This document shows positions 32,132 through 40,720 of a DNA stretch of 64,000 nt, in pieces (the first letter of the stretch is position 1; each line of letters begins with the position of its first letter). The stretch covers positions 62,001 to 126,000 of the forward strand of contig NZ_JAQFWP010000009.1 of NCBI RefSeq assembly GCF_027706745.1, read 5' to 3'. A model generated the notes under the pieces. The model was not told where the DNA came from. It searched no databases and saw only the letters and a program-made list of their open reading frames with translations. This stretch comes from Nocardiopsis suaedae (GTDB lineage: Bacteria; Actinomycetota; Actinomycetes; Streptosporangiales; Streptosporangiaceae). The position numbers were made by a program, and so were the translations under genes.

Positions 32132-32278
32132 CTCCGCCCACGCGAGTAGGGGGCGGCCGGGAGAGGCGGCAAAGAACCGACAGAGATCAGGTCAAAGACC
32201 TCAAGTCGTGCGAAATCGGCGCATATGGTGCGGACGTCCCGTCGTGTCGAGGGGGCCGACGGGAGGAGAGGGGGTCGC

Positions 32279-32485
32279 ATGTTCACTGAGTTGTTCGCTG
32301 TCGGAGCCGCCTTCCTCGGGATGGTGCTGCTGGCCGCCTGCAGCACTCCCGGCCGGGCCGGGGCCGAACCGGAGGAGGATCCGCAGGGCACAGAGCCGTC
32401 GCCGGTCCCCGCCCGCCCCCGTGGCGCCGGTGACGCCGAGGTCCGACCGCTGGACGGCGGGAGCCGCGGCCGGCATGCCCGGTGA
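32279..32485 (+). CDS. small putative lipoprotein
   Basis: The protein has 68 residues. The N-terminal hydrophobic stretch AVGAAFLGMVLLAAC ends in a lipobox with Cys at about 21. An acidic, Pro/Arg-rich tail follows. ATG at 32279 is preceded by GGGAGGAG. No family was recognised; the short length and simple composition make it a tentative gene. Confidence 0.5.
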   Translation: MFTELFAVGAAFLGMVLLAACSTPGRAGAEPEEDPQGTEPSPVPARPRGAGDAEVRPLDGGSRGRHAR

Positions 32486-32712
32486 ACACGGGCCGACGGT
32501 CCGCCGGTGCTGCCGCCGTTGCCGCTGCCATGCGGCGGTGCGGCGCGGAAATCCGGGTGGCGTGCGCTGGAGTGGTGGACCTTTCGGTGGTCGTGGCCGC
32601 CGTCGGCGGACGGCCCCCGGCCGGCCGCCGACGGGCGGGACGCCGGTGGGGATTCCCAGGAGGCGACCGAATTCCGTTGGCGCGGCGGCCCCTCGGTGCC
32701 GAGAATCGTCGA

Positions 32713-33240
32713 ATGCACGAAGCGAAGCCGTCCGACGGGATCATCACGTTGTCCCCGCTCCGCCCGGCCGACGCGGAGGCGCACCTCGCAGGGGAGGACG
32801 AGCGCCTGGTGCGCTGGCTCAGCGGGGAGCCCGCAACGCGTGAGGGCGTGGAGGCCTACCTCAGGCACTGCCGGGAGCAGTGGGAGTCGGCCGGTCCGCT
32901 GCGGGCCTTCGGCATCCGGGTCGGTGCCGGGGAGGTGCTCGCGGGGACGGTCGACCTGCGCTTCGCCCTGGAAGCCCTGTCGCCGGGCCAGGTGAACGTC
33001 GCCTACGGCCTCTACCCCGCCTGGAGGGGGCGCGGCCTGGCGACCCGCGCCGTCGTCCTGGCCGCCCGGTACGCGGCGGGGGAGGGGGCCGGGCAGGCCG
33101 TCATCCGGGTGGATCCGGAGAACACCGCGTCCGCCGCGGTGGCGCGCCGGGCGGGCTTCCGCCCCTCGGGACGCACCCACGGCGCCGAGGGGGCCGCGCT
33201 CGACCACTACGTCCGGGACCTGCACAGCGTTCCCCGGTGA
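32713..33240 (+). CDS. GNAT-family N-acetyltransferase
   Basis: The protein has 175 residues. It has the acetyl-CoA-binding motif A region YPAWRGRGLATRAVVLAARYA (RGRGLAT) and the motif B pattern VIRVDPENTASAAVARRAGF. The N-terminal TLSPLRPADAEAH is typical of RimJ/RimL-like members. ATG at 32713 is used, since the frame upstream to 32482 lacks the fold's first strand and has no ribosome site. The substrate is unknown; protein N-termini, antibiotics or small amines are possible. Confidence 0.88.
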   Translation: MHEAKPSDGIITLSPLRPADAEAHLAGEDERLVRWLSGEPATREGVEAYLRHCREQWESAGPLRAFGIRVGAGEVLAGTVDLRFALEALSPGQVNVAYGLYPAWRGRGLATRAVVLAARYAAGEGAGQAVIRVDPENTASAAVARRAGFRPSGRTHGAEGAALDHYVRDLHSVPR

Positions 33241-33349
33241 CGCCGACGGCGGTGGTGTCCTCCGTCCCGGATCCCTGTCGACCTCGGGGCAATGGCGTGG
33301 TTCGGAACCGGTCCCGGGGGCCGTCCTCCCCGGGACCGGTTCCTGGTCG

Positions 33350-35887
33350 TCACCGGTCGGCGTGCTGGTGTTCGCGCCCGGCGCCGCCGGACGCCTCCTC
33401 GGCCCCGCCGCCCTCGCCGGGTGCGCCGGACGCGCCCTCCTCCTCGTCCACCGGCGTCACCGTGCCCGCCGAGCCGTCGACCGTGATCAGGTCGCCGTCC
33501 TTGATCCGCCGGGTGGCCTCCCGCAGGCAGATCACCGCCGGGATGCCGTACTCGCGGGCCACCGTCGGCCCGTGCGCGATCGGCGACCCGGTCTCGGTGA
33601 CCAGCCCTGCCGCCGTCATGAACAGCGGCGTCCAGCCCGGGTCGGTGGTCGGGGCGACCAGGATCTCGCCCGGCTCCAGGTGCGCCCCCACCGGGTCGCG
33701 CACCACCCGGGCCCTGCCGGTGGCGCGGCCCCCGGCCGCGGGCTTGCCGACCATCGCCCCCTCCTCCGGCGGCGGCGCGGGCAGCAGCGCTTCCACGTCG
33801 GTCCCGTCCGACAGCAGCAGCGCGGGCACCTCCGGGCGGCGCAGCTCGCGGCGGTAGAAGGCGCGCCGCTCGGCCACCTTCTCCCGCAGGTCGGCGCCGT
33901 CCTCCACGATGGTCCGCAGCTCGGGCACCTTGAGGAACATGGTGTCCTCGGGCCGCTCCAGCAGCCCGCGCGAGACCAGCTCCTCGCCGATGCGGACCAG
34001 CTCGCGGCGGATCGTCCAGAACGGGATCAGCCAGGCGAACTTGGCGACCTCCCGCAGCCCGGTCAGCTCCCGCGAGCGCCGCATCAGGAACAGCCCCAGC
34101 CGCCCCCGCACCCGGTGCCTGCGCCGCACCCGCCGCGCCACGTCGGCGATGACCGCCTCCGCGCGCTCGGCGGCCCGGGCGAAGCGCCGGTCCGGCGCCT
34201 GCTCGGGGTCGTCCACCCGCAGGTAGTTGGCGATCGTCGCGAACAGCGGCGACGGGTCGTCGCCCCAGCGCGGCATGCCGATGTCCACCTCGGCGGCGGC
34301 GCGGTGGCCGTACAGCCGCAGGAACTCCTCCATCCCGATGTCGGGCAGGGTACCCGCCCAATACGCGGCGGCCAGCTCCTCCGGCGGGGTCGACACGAAC
34401 ACGTCCCCGTGCTCGCGCGCGCGGGTCGCCATCCGCCACAGCGCCATGTCCATCTCGGTGGTGACGTTGTACGGCATGCCGCCGAGCGCCGCGTCCCCCT
34501 CCTCCTCGGTGATGATGCCCTTGAGCACCGCCGACGGCAGCGCGGTGAGCATGATCCCGCTGAACAGCGGCCACATCAGCATCATGATCCCGCGGAACAT
34601 CGTCCCGTTGCCGACGCCGTTCTCCACGTACCGCAGCCGGGCGGCCAGGGGCGCGCCCTCGGGCGGCGGAGCGGGGGTGTCCTCGCGCATGATGCGGATG
34701 GCCTCGTCCACCTTGGCCCGGGCGGCCGCGGGCTTGGCCAGCGAGTGGGCGATGCCCGCCACGGCGGGCCCGGTGTAGCGCAGGGTCAGGCGGAGCACCG
34801 GCCCCATCCGGTAGGGCAGCCCCGACACCGGGGCGAAGCGCGTGTCCTTCAGGAGGTGTTCGATCCCGGCCTTGGCGCGTGGGCCGTACACCTCCGCCAT
34901 CGACCCCAGGCGCGGCCGCATCATCCTGCTGCGCAGGAAGTCGGTCATGTCGATGTAGAGGCGGCCGCCGATCCCGGCCATCATCGGCGCCGCCGGGCCG
35001 CCGCGCGGGGCCTTCATGAAGTTCCCGAGCCACTCCTCCAACATGGTCTCCATCATCGAGAAGCCCATGGGGGTCATCGGGCGCAGCAGCCCCTGGATGT
35101 TGCCCGCTTCCATGTAGGCGCGCGGCTGCGGCAGGTGGGCGTCCTCGGGGAGCGGGAACAGGGTGGTGATGGCCCGCGACTGCAGCAGCCACAGCACACC
35201 GTCGGCGTCGTAGGCCCACTCGGCGTCCTGCGGGGAGCCGAAGTGCCGCTGCAGGCGCTCGCCCGCCGCGCGCAGCTCCTCCACCTGGGCGCGGGTCAGG
35301 CACCCGTCGTCGGGGCCGTCGACGCCCTCGGCGCCCATCGTGTAGTGGTCGGGCACGCCGGTGCCGTCGACCACGGCGGTGCCCAGCCCGTACACCGCGT
35401 CGGCGACCATCACCGAGCGGCTGCCGCTGAGCGGGTCGGCGGTGAACAGCACCCCGGCGGTCTCCGCCTCGACCATGCGCTGCACGACGACGGCCATGTG
35501 CGCGTCGCCGCCGTCGATGTCGTTGTCGCGGCGGTAGGCGACCGCCCGTTCGGAGTCCAGCGACGCCCAGCACCGGCGGACCGCCTCCACCAGCTCCTCC
35601 ACGCCCTCGACGCCGAGGATCGTGTCCTGCTGGCCGGCGAAGCTGGCGTCGGGCAGGTCCTCGGCGGTGGCGCTGGAGCGCACCGCCACCCGGCCGCCTC
35701 CCAGCTCGGCGTAGGCCGCGGCGAGCTCCTCCTCGGGGACGGCGCCCGCCCGGTGCGCCTCGGTGGTCAGGCAGAAGCCGGGCGGGACCCGCTCGCCGGC
35801 CGCGATCATCCCGCCCAGCCCGACGGCCTTCCCGCCGACCAGGCCGAGCATGCCGGCGTCGATCTCACTCAGGCCCACCACGTGCAT
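33350..35887 (-). CDS. PEP-utilising enzyme, rifampicin-phosphotransferase-like
   Basis: The protein has 845 residues. An N-terminal ATP-grasp, PEP/pyruvate-binding domain has LVGGKAVGLGGMI and VRSSATAEDLPDASFAGQQDT. A long central region follows. The C-terminal swivelling domain has the phospho-His site TETGSPIAHGPTVAREYGIPAV with His at about 772. This domain order is that of rifampicin phosphotransferase, which uses ATP to phosphorylate the drug, and of related PEP-synthase-like proteins. The His context is SPIAHG rather than the commoner GG..SH, so rifampicin activity is not assured. ATG at 35887 has GAGGAG 8 nt upstream. It overlaps the MarR gene by 23 bp. Confidence 0.85.
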   Translation of the reverse strand: MHVVGLSEIDAGMLGLVGGKAVGLGGMIAAGERVPPGFCLTTEAHRAGAVPEEELAAAYAELGGGRVAVRSSATAEDLPDASFAGQQDTILGVEGVEELVEAVRRCWASLDSERAVAYRRDNDIDGGDAHMAVVVQRMVEAETAGVLFTADPLSGSRSVMVADAVYGLGTAVVDGTGVPDHYTMGAEGVDGPDDGCLTRAQVEELRAAGERLQRHFGSPQDAEWAYDADGVLWLLQSRAITTLFPLPEDAHLPQPRAYMEAGNIQGLLRPMTPMGFSMMETMLEEWLGNFMKAPRGGPAAPMMAGIGGRLYIDMTDFLRSRMMRPRLGSMAEVYGPRAKAGIEHLLKDTRFAPVSGLPYRMGPVLRLTLRYTGPAVAGIAHSLAKPAAARAKVDEAIRIMREDTPAPPPEGAPLAARLRYVENGVGNGTMFRGIMMLMWPLFSGIMLTALPSAVLKGIITEEEGDAALGGMPYNVTTEMDMALWRMATRAREHGDVFVSTPPEELAAAYWAGTLPDIGMEEFLRLYGHRAAAEVDIGMPRWGDDPSPLFATIANYLRVDDPEQAPDRRFARAAERAEAVIADVARRVRRRHRVRGRLGLFLMRRSRELTGLREVAKFAWLIPFWTIRRELVRIGEELVSRGLLERPEDTMFLKVPELRTIVEDGADLREKVAERRAFYRRELRRPEVPALLLSDGTDVEALLPAPPPEEGAMVGKPAAGGRATGRARVVRDPVGAHLEPGEILVAPTTDPGWTPLFMTAAGLVTETGSPIAHGPTVAREYGIPAVICLREATRRIKDGDLITVDGSAGTVTPVDEEEGASGAPGEGGGAEEASGGAGREHQHADR

Positions 35888-36362
35888 CGCGTTCACTCCT
35901 CATCCTGTGCGCCGCTTCGGCGAGCAGCTCCATCGCGCTCACCACGGCCTCCAATTCCTCCGCCGTCAGGTAGTCCCACAGGCGGGTCTGCGCCTCCATC
36001 CGGACCCGGGCGATGCCGTCCAGCACCTCCCGGCCCGCGTCGGTGAGGCGGACCCGCCGGACCCGACGGTCGGCGGCGTCCTCGTAGCGCTCCACGAGAC
36101 CGCGCCGCACCATACGGTCGACCACGCGGCTCGTCCGCGACGTGGAGCGGCCGAGCACTTCGGCCAGTCCGCTCAGGGGCGGATCCCCCGGGAACGGCGG
36201 GCGGTCGTGGTCGAGCGTCTGGAGCAGGGCCATCTCGATGAGCGAGAGGTCCTCGTCGTCGTTGACCCGCACGAGGCTGGGAACCGTGTCGCGCTGCATG
36301 GAGCGGATCACGGCCTCAAGGCGTGCGCGCTGATACCTGTGCGTCTCTGCATCGATTGCCAT
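35865..36362 (-). CDS. MarR-family regulator
   Basis: The protein has 165 residues. The winged HTH is LSGLAEVLGRSTSRTSRVVDRMVRRGLVERYEDAADRRVRRVRLTDAGREVL. ATG at 36362 gives a family-like N-terminal helix. A -10-like TAGATT ends 10 nt before it, so the mRNA is probably nearly leaderless. It is the first gene of a coupled pair with the PEP-utilising enzyme and probably controls it. Confidence 0.9.
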   Translation of the reverse strand: MAIDAETHRYQRARLEAVIRSMQRDTVPSLVRVNDDEDLSLIEMALLQTLDHDRPPFPGDPPLSGLAEVLGRSTSRTSRVVDRMVRRGLVERYEDAADRRVRRVRLTDAGREVLDGIARVRMEAQTRLWDYLTAEELEAVVSAMELLAEAAHRMRSERDARGGPE

Positions 36363-36370
36363 TGCGCAAT
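36361..36370. promoter_or_regulatory. palindrome ATTGCGCAAT at the MarR start
   Basis: A perfect 10-bp palindrome covers the start codon region of the MarR gene. TTGCGCAA-like sites are typical MarR operators. Its position over the transcription start predicts autorepression. Confidence 0.5.
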
Positions 36371-36631
36371 CAAATCTAGGGCGGGTGGAGCGGGGGTGTC
36401 CAGGAGGCGGGGTCGATCCATACGCGGTCTTGACGCGGGGCGGCGCCGCACGCCGTCCGGGGCCCAGGGGGCGCCCCGGGCGGGAGTAGGCTCTGGGCGG
36501 AGATCCGCGCCGCTGCCGACCGGCCGGGCCGCCCCGCGCCCGCCGTCCCCAGCGCTCCTGACCGACGCCCAACGGCCTCCGCCGGACCCGTTCACGCGGG
36601 CCCGGCGCGCCGTGTGCAGAAAGGAAGGACC

Positions 36632-37471
36632 ATGGCCGAACGCCCTGGACGGAAGGCGCCGCGTGTCACGACGGCGACGGTGGTGCGCACGGAGCGGCTC
36701 ACCCCGCACATGGTCCGCGTGGTGCTCGGCGGCCCGGAGGTCGCCGAACTCGGTGCGGACCGGTTCACCGACCATTACGTCAAGCTGCTGTTCCCGCGCG
36801 CCGGAGTGGAGTACCCCGAGCCGTTCGACCTGGAGCGCATCCGGGCGGAGATGCCGCGCGAGGAGTGGCCGGACATGCGCACCTACACCGTCCGCCGCTG
36901 GGACGCCGCGCGCGCCGAGATGGACGTCGACTTCGTGGTCCACGGCGCCGCCGGGCTCGCGGGACCGTGGGCGGCCGCCGCGGAGCCGGGGGACGTCGTG
37001 CGGTTCTCGGGCCCCGGAGGCGCCTATGCGCCGGCCCCGGAGGCCGACTGGCACCTGATGGCCGGTGACGAGAGCGCCCTCCCGGCGATCGCGGCCTCCC
37101 TGGAGCGGCTGCCCGAAGGGGCGGAGGCGCACGTCCTCATCGAGGTCGCGGGGCCCGAGGAGGAGCAGCCCCTGCCGAACGCGGCGGGGGTCAAGCCGAC
37201 CTGGCTGCACCGCGGCGGCGACCGGGTGGGGGAGGCCCTCGTCCGCGCCGTCCGCGACCTGGAGCGGCCCGGGGGGCGGGTGCAGGCGTTCGTCCACGGC
37301 GAGGCGGGCTTCGTGAAGGAGCTGCGCCGCCTGCTGCGCAAGGAGTGGGAGGTGCCGCGGGAGCACCTGTCGATCTCGGGCTACTGGCGCCTGGGCATGG
37401 ACGAGGACGGCTGGCAGTCCTCCAAGCGCGAGTGGACCCGCCAAGTGGAGGAGGAGCAGGAGAGCGCCTGA
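36632..37471 (+). CDS. siderophore-interacting protein (FAD-dependent ferric reductase)
   Basis: The protein has 279 residues. It reduces ferric siderophores in the cytoplasm with FAD. Family marks are VVRTERLTPHMVRVVLGG, the flavin motif RTYTVRRWD, PWAAAAEPGDVVRFSGPGG, the core GDESALPAI and the C-terminal SGYWRLGM. ATG at 36632 has AAGGAAGG just upstream, so the ATG at 36614 is not used. No siderophore uptake or synthesis gene is nearby. Confidence 0.92.
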   Translation: MAERPGRKAPRVTTATVVRTERLTPHMVRVVLGGPEVAELGADRFTDHYVKLLFPRAGVEYPEPFDLERIRAEMPREEWPDMRTYTVRRWDAARAEMDVDFVVHGAAGLAGPWAAAAEPGDVVRFSGPGGAYAPAPEADWHLMAGDESALPAIAASLERLPEGAEAHVLIEVAGPEEEQPLPNAAGVKPTWLHRGGDRVGEALVRAVRDLERPGGRVQAFVHGEAGFVKELRRLLRKEWEVPREHLSISGYWRLGMDEDGWQSSKREWTRQVEEEQESA

Positions 37472-37735
37472 GGGGCGATGGGCCCACGGGGGCGGCGCCG
37501 ACAGCGCCGCCTCAAGAGGCGCCGACCTTCTTCGTCGCTGCCCTCCGCCTCGCACCCCCGCGACCGCCCCGCCCCCGGACGGCCGGGGCCCGTGACCGGG
37601 GTACCGGCCGGGCCGCCCGCCCACCCCTACCGCGAGCGGCGCGCCGGGCGGCGCCACCGCCTGCCTCGGGGGCCACCGAGAAAGGTCGGGCCCTCCGCAG
37701 GACGCCGCCGGACTCCGGCCCGGGCCCGGTCCTAG

Positions 37736-37935
37736 GGTGTGTTTCTCGGATCATTTTCGGCTCGCGACCACCAGAACGACGCTCGCTGCGCCGGAACGCT
37801 CGAACAGCCGACCAGGATGAACTTCGCGCCCCGGCTTGCGAGCGCCGCCCGGGCCCCCGCTGCGCCGATCTGGCGAAGCCGGCGCAGTAGGGGCGGCGGC
37901 CGCTCGCTGATCGAAAAGCCTCCGAGAAACACACC
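37736..37935. mobile_element. 200-bp MITE (IS5/IS427-like ends) with CTAG target duplication
   Basis: The termini GGTGTGTTTCTCGGA (37736-37750) and TCCGAGAAACACACC (37921-37935) are perfect 15-bp inverted repeats. A further TTTTCG match brings them to about 24 bp with three mismatches. The element is flanked by identical CTAG at 37732-37735 and 37936-37939, a 4-bp target duplication. No transposase is encoded. The two 66-codon ORFs inside it are mirror images caused by the repeats. The right-hand CTAG supplies the TAG stop of the TetR gene. Confidence 0.88.
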
Positions 37936-38676
37936 CTAGCGGCCGGCGCCGCCCGCGATGCGGTCGAGGAGTTCCTCCAGCAGGGCGCGTTCTCCCCGGG
38001 TGAGGGGTGCGGGGGCGTCGTCCAGGATCGCCCGGAGGGCGATCGCGCGGCGGGCCGGCTCACGGTCGGCGCCGCCGTCCTCTTCGGGGGGCGTGCCCTC
38101 CCCGGCGGCCCGGTCGGGCGCGTCGGTGGTGATCGAGGCGAGCACCGCCTCGCGCATGCGCTCCGACAGCTCCGGGTCGCGGTCCCCGGGGGGCGCCTCG
38201 ATCTGTGAGAAGGCGACGCCGCGTCCCGCCGAGTGCACCATCCGGGCCGCGTGCTCCACCCCCGTGACCAGCCGCCCGGCCTCGGCGATGCGGCGGATCA
38301 GGCCGTGCAGGATCTCGTCGGCCCGATCGACCGCCTCGCTCGTCGCCTCCGTGCGGTCGGGCCGGTACATCAGCCGGTAGTGCGCCGGGTGCCCGCGGGC
38401 GAACTCCTGGTGCAGGTCCCACCCGGCGCGCAGGTCGTCGACCGGGTCGCCGGTGGGGGGCTGGGCCTCCTTCTGCGCCAGGTAGCGGGCGAAACCGTCG
38501 GCGGCCACGGCGTCCAGCAGGCCGCCCATGTCGCCGAAGAGGCGGTAGATGGCCGGGGGCTGCACACCGGCGGCGGCGCTCACCGAGCGCGTGGTGACGG
38601 CGTCGGGGCCGCCGTCGTCGAGCAGACGCGCCGCGGCGCCGACGATCCGGGTGCGGGTGTCGCTCCGTTCAGCCAT
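37936..38676 (-). CDS. TetR-family regulator
   Basis: The protein has 246 residues. The HTH region is RIVGAAARLLDDGGPDAVTTRSVSAAAGVQPPAIYRLFGDMGGLLDAV. The ligand domain is rich in Arg and Asp. ATG at 38676 has no ribosome site, and a -10-like TATCAT ends six nt upstream, which suggests a leaderless mRNA. The stop codon lies in the target duplication of the MITE, so the reading frame was not interrupted. It diverges from an alcohol dehydrogenase gene and likely controls it. Confidence 0.92.
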   Translation of the reverse strand: MAERSDTRTRIVGAAARLLDDGGPDAVTTRSVSAAAGVQPPAIYRLFGDMGGLLDAVAADGFARYLAQKEAQPPTGDPVDDLRAGWDLHQEFARGHPAHYRLMYRPDRTEATSEAVDRADEILHGLIRRIAEAGRLVTGVEHAARMVHSAGRGVAFSQIEAPPGDRDPELSERMREAVLASITTDAPDRAAGEGTPPEEDGGADREPARRAIALRAILDDAPAPLTRGERALLEELLDRIAGGAGR

Positions 38677-38684
38677 GTATCGAT

Positions 38685-38742
38685 GATAACGGGTTTTCAG
38701 TATCGGTGTTGCGTTATCAATGGAAGCGACATAACGTTATCG
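38685..38742. promoter_or_regulatory. TetR operator cluster between tetR and the dehydrogenase gene
   Basis: Repeated GATAACG-type half-sites occur: GATAACG (38685-38691), CGTTATC (38712-38718) and the palindrome ATAACGTTAT (38731-38740). The spacing places sites over both divergent promoters. Confidence 0.6.
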
Positions 38743-38799
38743 GCGATACCGGCCAGCGCCGAGACCGGCGCCGGCCGTGCCCGAGGGAGGAGACCCACC

Positions 38800-39810
38800 A
38801 TGACCGCGACCACGATGCGCGCCGTCCAGGCCACCGAGCAGGGCGGGCCGTTCACCCCCGCCGAGCTCCCCGTCCCCGAACCGGGCCCCGGCCAGGTCCG
38901 GGTGCGGGTCCACGCCTGCGGCGTCTGCGGCGGCGACGCCATCCCCCGCTTCGGCCTCATGGGCACCCGCCAGCCGCGCGTGCCCGGCCACGAGATCGCC
39001 GGGACCGTCGACGCCATCGGCCCCGGGGTGCGCGCCTGGAACACCGGCGACCGGGTCGGCGCCGGATGGCACGGAGGCCACTGCCTCACCTGCGCCTCCT
39101 GCCGCCGCGGCGACTTCGCCAACTGCTCGGAGCGACTGATCGGCGGTGCCGACTTCGACGGCGGGTACGCCGAATACGCCGTCATCCCCCAGGAGGCGCT
39201 GGCCCGCATCCCCGCGGCGCTCTCCTTCGAGGAGGCGGCCCCGCTCATGTGCGCCGGGGTGACGGTCTTCAACGCGCTCCGCAACACCGGCGCCCGCCCC
39301 GGCGACACGGTCGCCGTGCAGGGCGTGGGCGGCCTGGGCCACCTGGGAATCCAGTACGCCGCCGCGATGGGGTTCCGGACCGTGGCGGTCAGCCGGGGCC
39401 GCGCCAAGGAGGAGATCGCGCGGGCCCTGGGGGCCGACGACTACATCGACGGCGCCGACGGAAGCGCGGGGGAGGCCCTGGCCGCGATCGGCGGCGCCCG
39501 GGTCGTGCTCGCCACCGTCGACCACGCGGAGGCCCAGGCCGACATCGCCCAGGGCCTACACGGCAACGGGGAGATGATGGTCATCGGCACCCCGCACGAC
39601 CCGATCCCCGTCTCCAGCCTGCTCCTGGTCACCGGCCGCAGGAGCGTCCGGGGCTGGTACAGCGGCCACGCCAAGGACAGCGAGGAGGCGATGGACTTCG
39701 CCGCCCTCAAGGGCGTGCGGCCCATGGTCGAGCAGTACAAGCTGGAGGAGGCCGAGCAAGCGTTCGCGGCCATGGGCGACGCGCGCTTCCGCAACGTGCT
39801 CGTCCCCTGA
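38800..39810 (+). CDS. zinc-dependent alcohol dehydrogenase (MDR family)
   Basis: The protein has 336 residues. The catalytic zinc site is CGVCGGD and GHEIAGTVDAIG, and the structural-zinc-type cysteine run is CLTCASCRRGDFANC. The NAD(P) motif is VGGLGHLGIQ. ATG at 38800 is preceded by GGGAGGAG. The missing GHE-to-short loop differences do not change family. It oxidises or reduces an alcohol/aldehyde pair, substrate unknown, probably under TetR control. Confidence 0.92.
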   Translation: MTATTMRAVQATEQGGPFTPAELPVPEPGPGQVRVRVHACGVCGGDAIPRFGLMGTRQPRVPGHEIAGTVDAIGPGVRAWNTGDRVGAGWHGGHCLTCASCRRGDFANCSERLIGGADFDGGYAEYAVIPQEALARIPAALSFEEAAPLMCAGVTVFNALRNTGARPGDTVAVQGVGGLGHLGIQYAAAMGFRTVAVSRGRAKEEIARALGADDYIDGADGSAGEALAAIGGARVVLATVDHAEAQADIAQGLHGNGEMMVIGTPHDPIPVSSLLLVTGRRSVRGWYSGHAKDSEEAMDFAALKGVRPMVEQYKLEEAEQAFAAMGDARFRNVLVP

Positions 39811-39930
39811 TGTCCTTGGGGCCCTGTCGGGCGGTGGAGAGGATCGGGGTACCGTGCCTGAGGGCCCAGCGCCTCCATCCGGCGATCATCCGGCGACACC
39901 GCCGCTCGGACAGTGGGGAGAAACGGACGG

Positions 39931-40497
39931 ATGCCACCGAAGCCGACCAGGGCGGGCTATGCGCCGCCGCCGTACCCGAAGGTCTACCTGGCACCGGCGC
40001 TGGTGCTCCTCCTGGGGCAGGTGATCGTGGGAGCGGCGGTCTACCCGCGCCTGCCGGGGGAGCTGCCGGTGCACTTCTCCGGCCCCGGGACCGTCACGGC
40101 CACGGCCGCGACCGGCCCCCTGACGGCGCTCGGACCGGTGCTCGTGGGCGCCGGGGTGCTCCTGCTGCTGGCCTTCAGCGCGGCCCTGGTGCTGCGGACG
40201 GTCCCGGAGGACCGGCTCGTCGACTTCCCGGACGCCGACCGGACGCCTCTGTCCGCGTTCGTGAACCGGCCCGCCGACCGGGCCGACGCCGTCACCGGAG
40301 CGAGATCGGTGCTCCTCACCGCCGGAATCGTCCAGGGCGTCTTCGCCCTGGTATGCGCGGCGGTCTGGTTCCCGGAGCGGGTCGGGGCTTCGGCGTGGTT
40401 CTTCCCGGCCGTGCTGGTCCTGTGCGCGGCGAGCGTGCTCCCGGTGATCGCCGTCCGACTCCTCAGGCGCTCGGGCTCGGCGAAGCAGGTGCTCTGA
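39931..40497 (+). CDS. small membrane protein, DUF1648-like
   Basis: The protein has 188 residues and about four membrane helices. The first pair brackets the DUF1648-like segment YPRLPGELPVHFSGPGTV. ATG at 39931 has GGGGAGAA 9 nt upstream. Proteins of this kind are often linked to GntR regulators; none is here. Function unknown. Confidence 0.7.
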   Translation: MPPKPTRAGYAPPPYPKVYLAPALVLLLGQVIVGAAVYPRLPGELPVHFSGPGTVTATAATGPLTALGPVLVGAGVLLLLAFSAALVLRTVPEDRLVDFPDADRTPLSAFVNRPADRADAVTGARSVLLTAGIVQGVFALVCAAVWFPERVGASAWFFPAVLVLCAASVLPVIAVRLLRRSGSAKQVL

Positions 40498-40720
40498 CCG
40501 CACGGCCGGGGCCGGCGCTGTCCCGGCGCTGCCCCGGCGGTGACCGGTAGATGACGATGGCCATTGTGCTGTCGCGCCTGCGTACTTCGTATTTCGTACC
40601 CCCCGGGCTCCGGATGCGCCGGACTGTGTTCCGGGTGGGTGCCTGGCGACGTCGCTGACGCGGCCCACCTGCACGGGAGCGGCCGCAGGTGCGCAGGGAA
40701 CCGCGGCCGCCCTCCTTCGT

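Noticed and set aside
37739-37939. Two 66-codon ORFs with similar ends on opposite strands
   Set aside because: They lie inside the MITE and resemble each other only because of its terminal inverted repeats.
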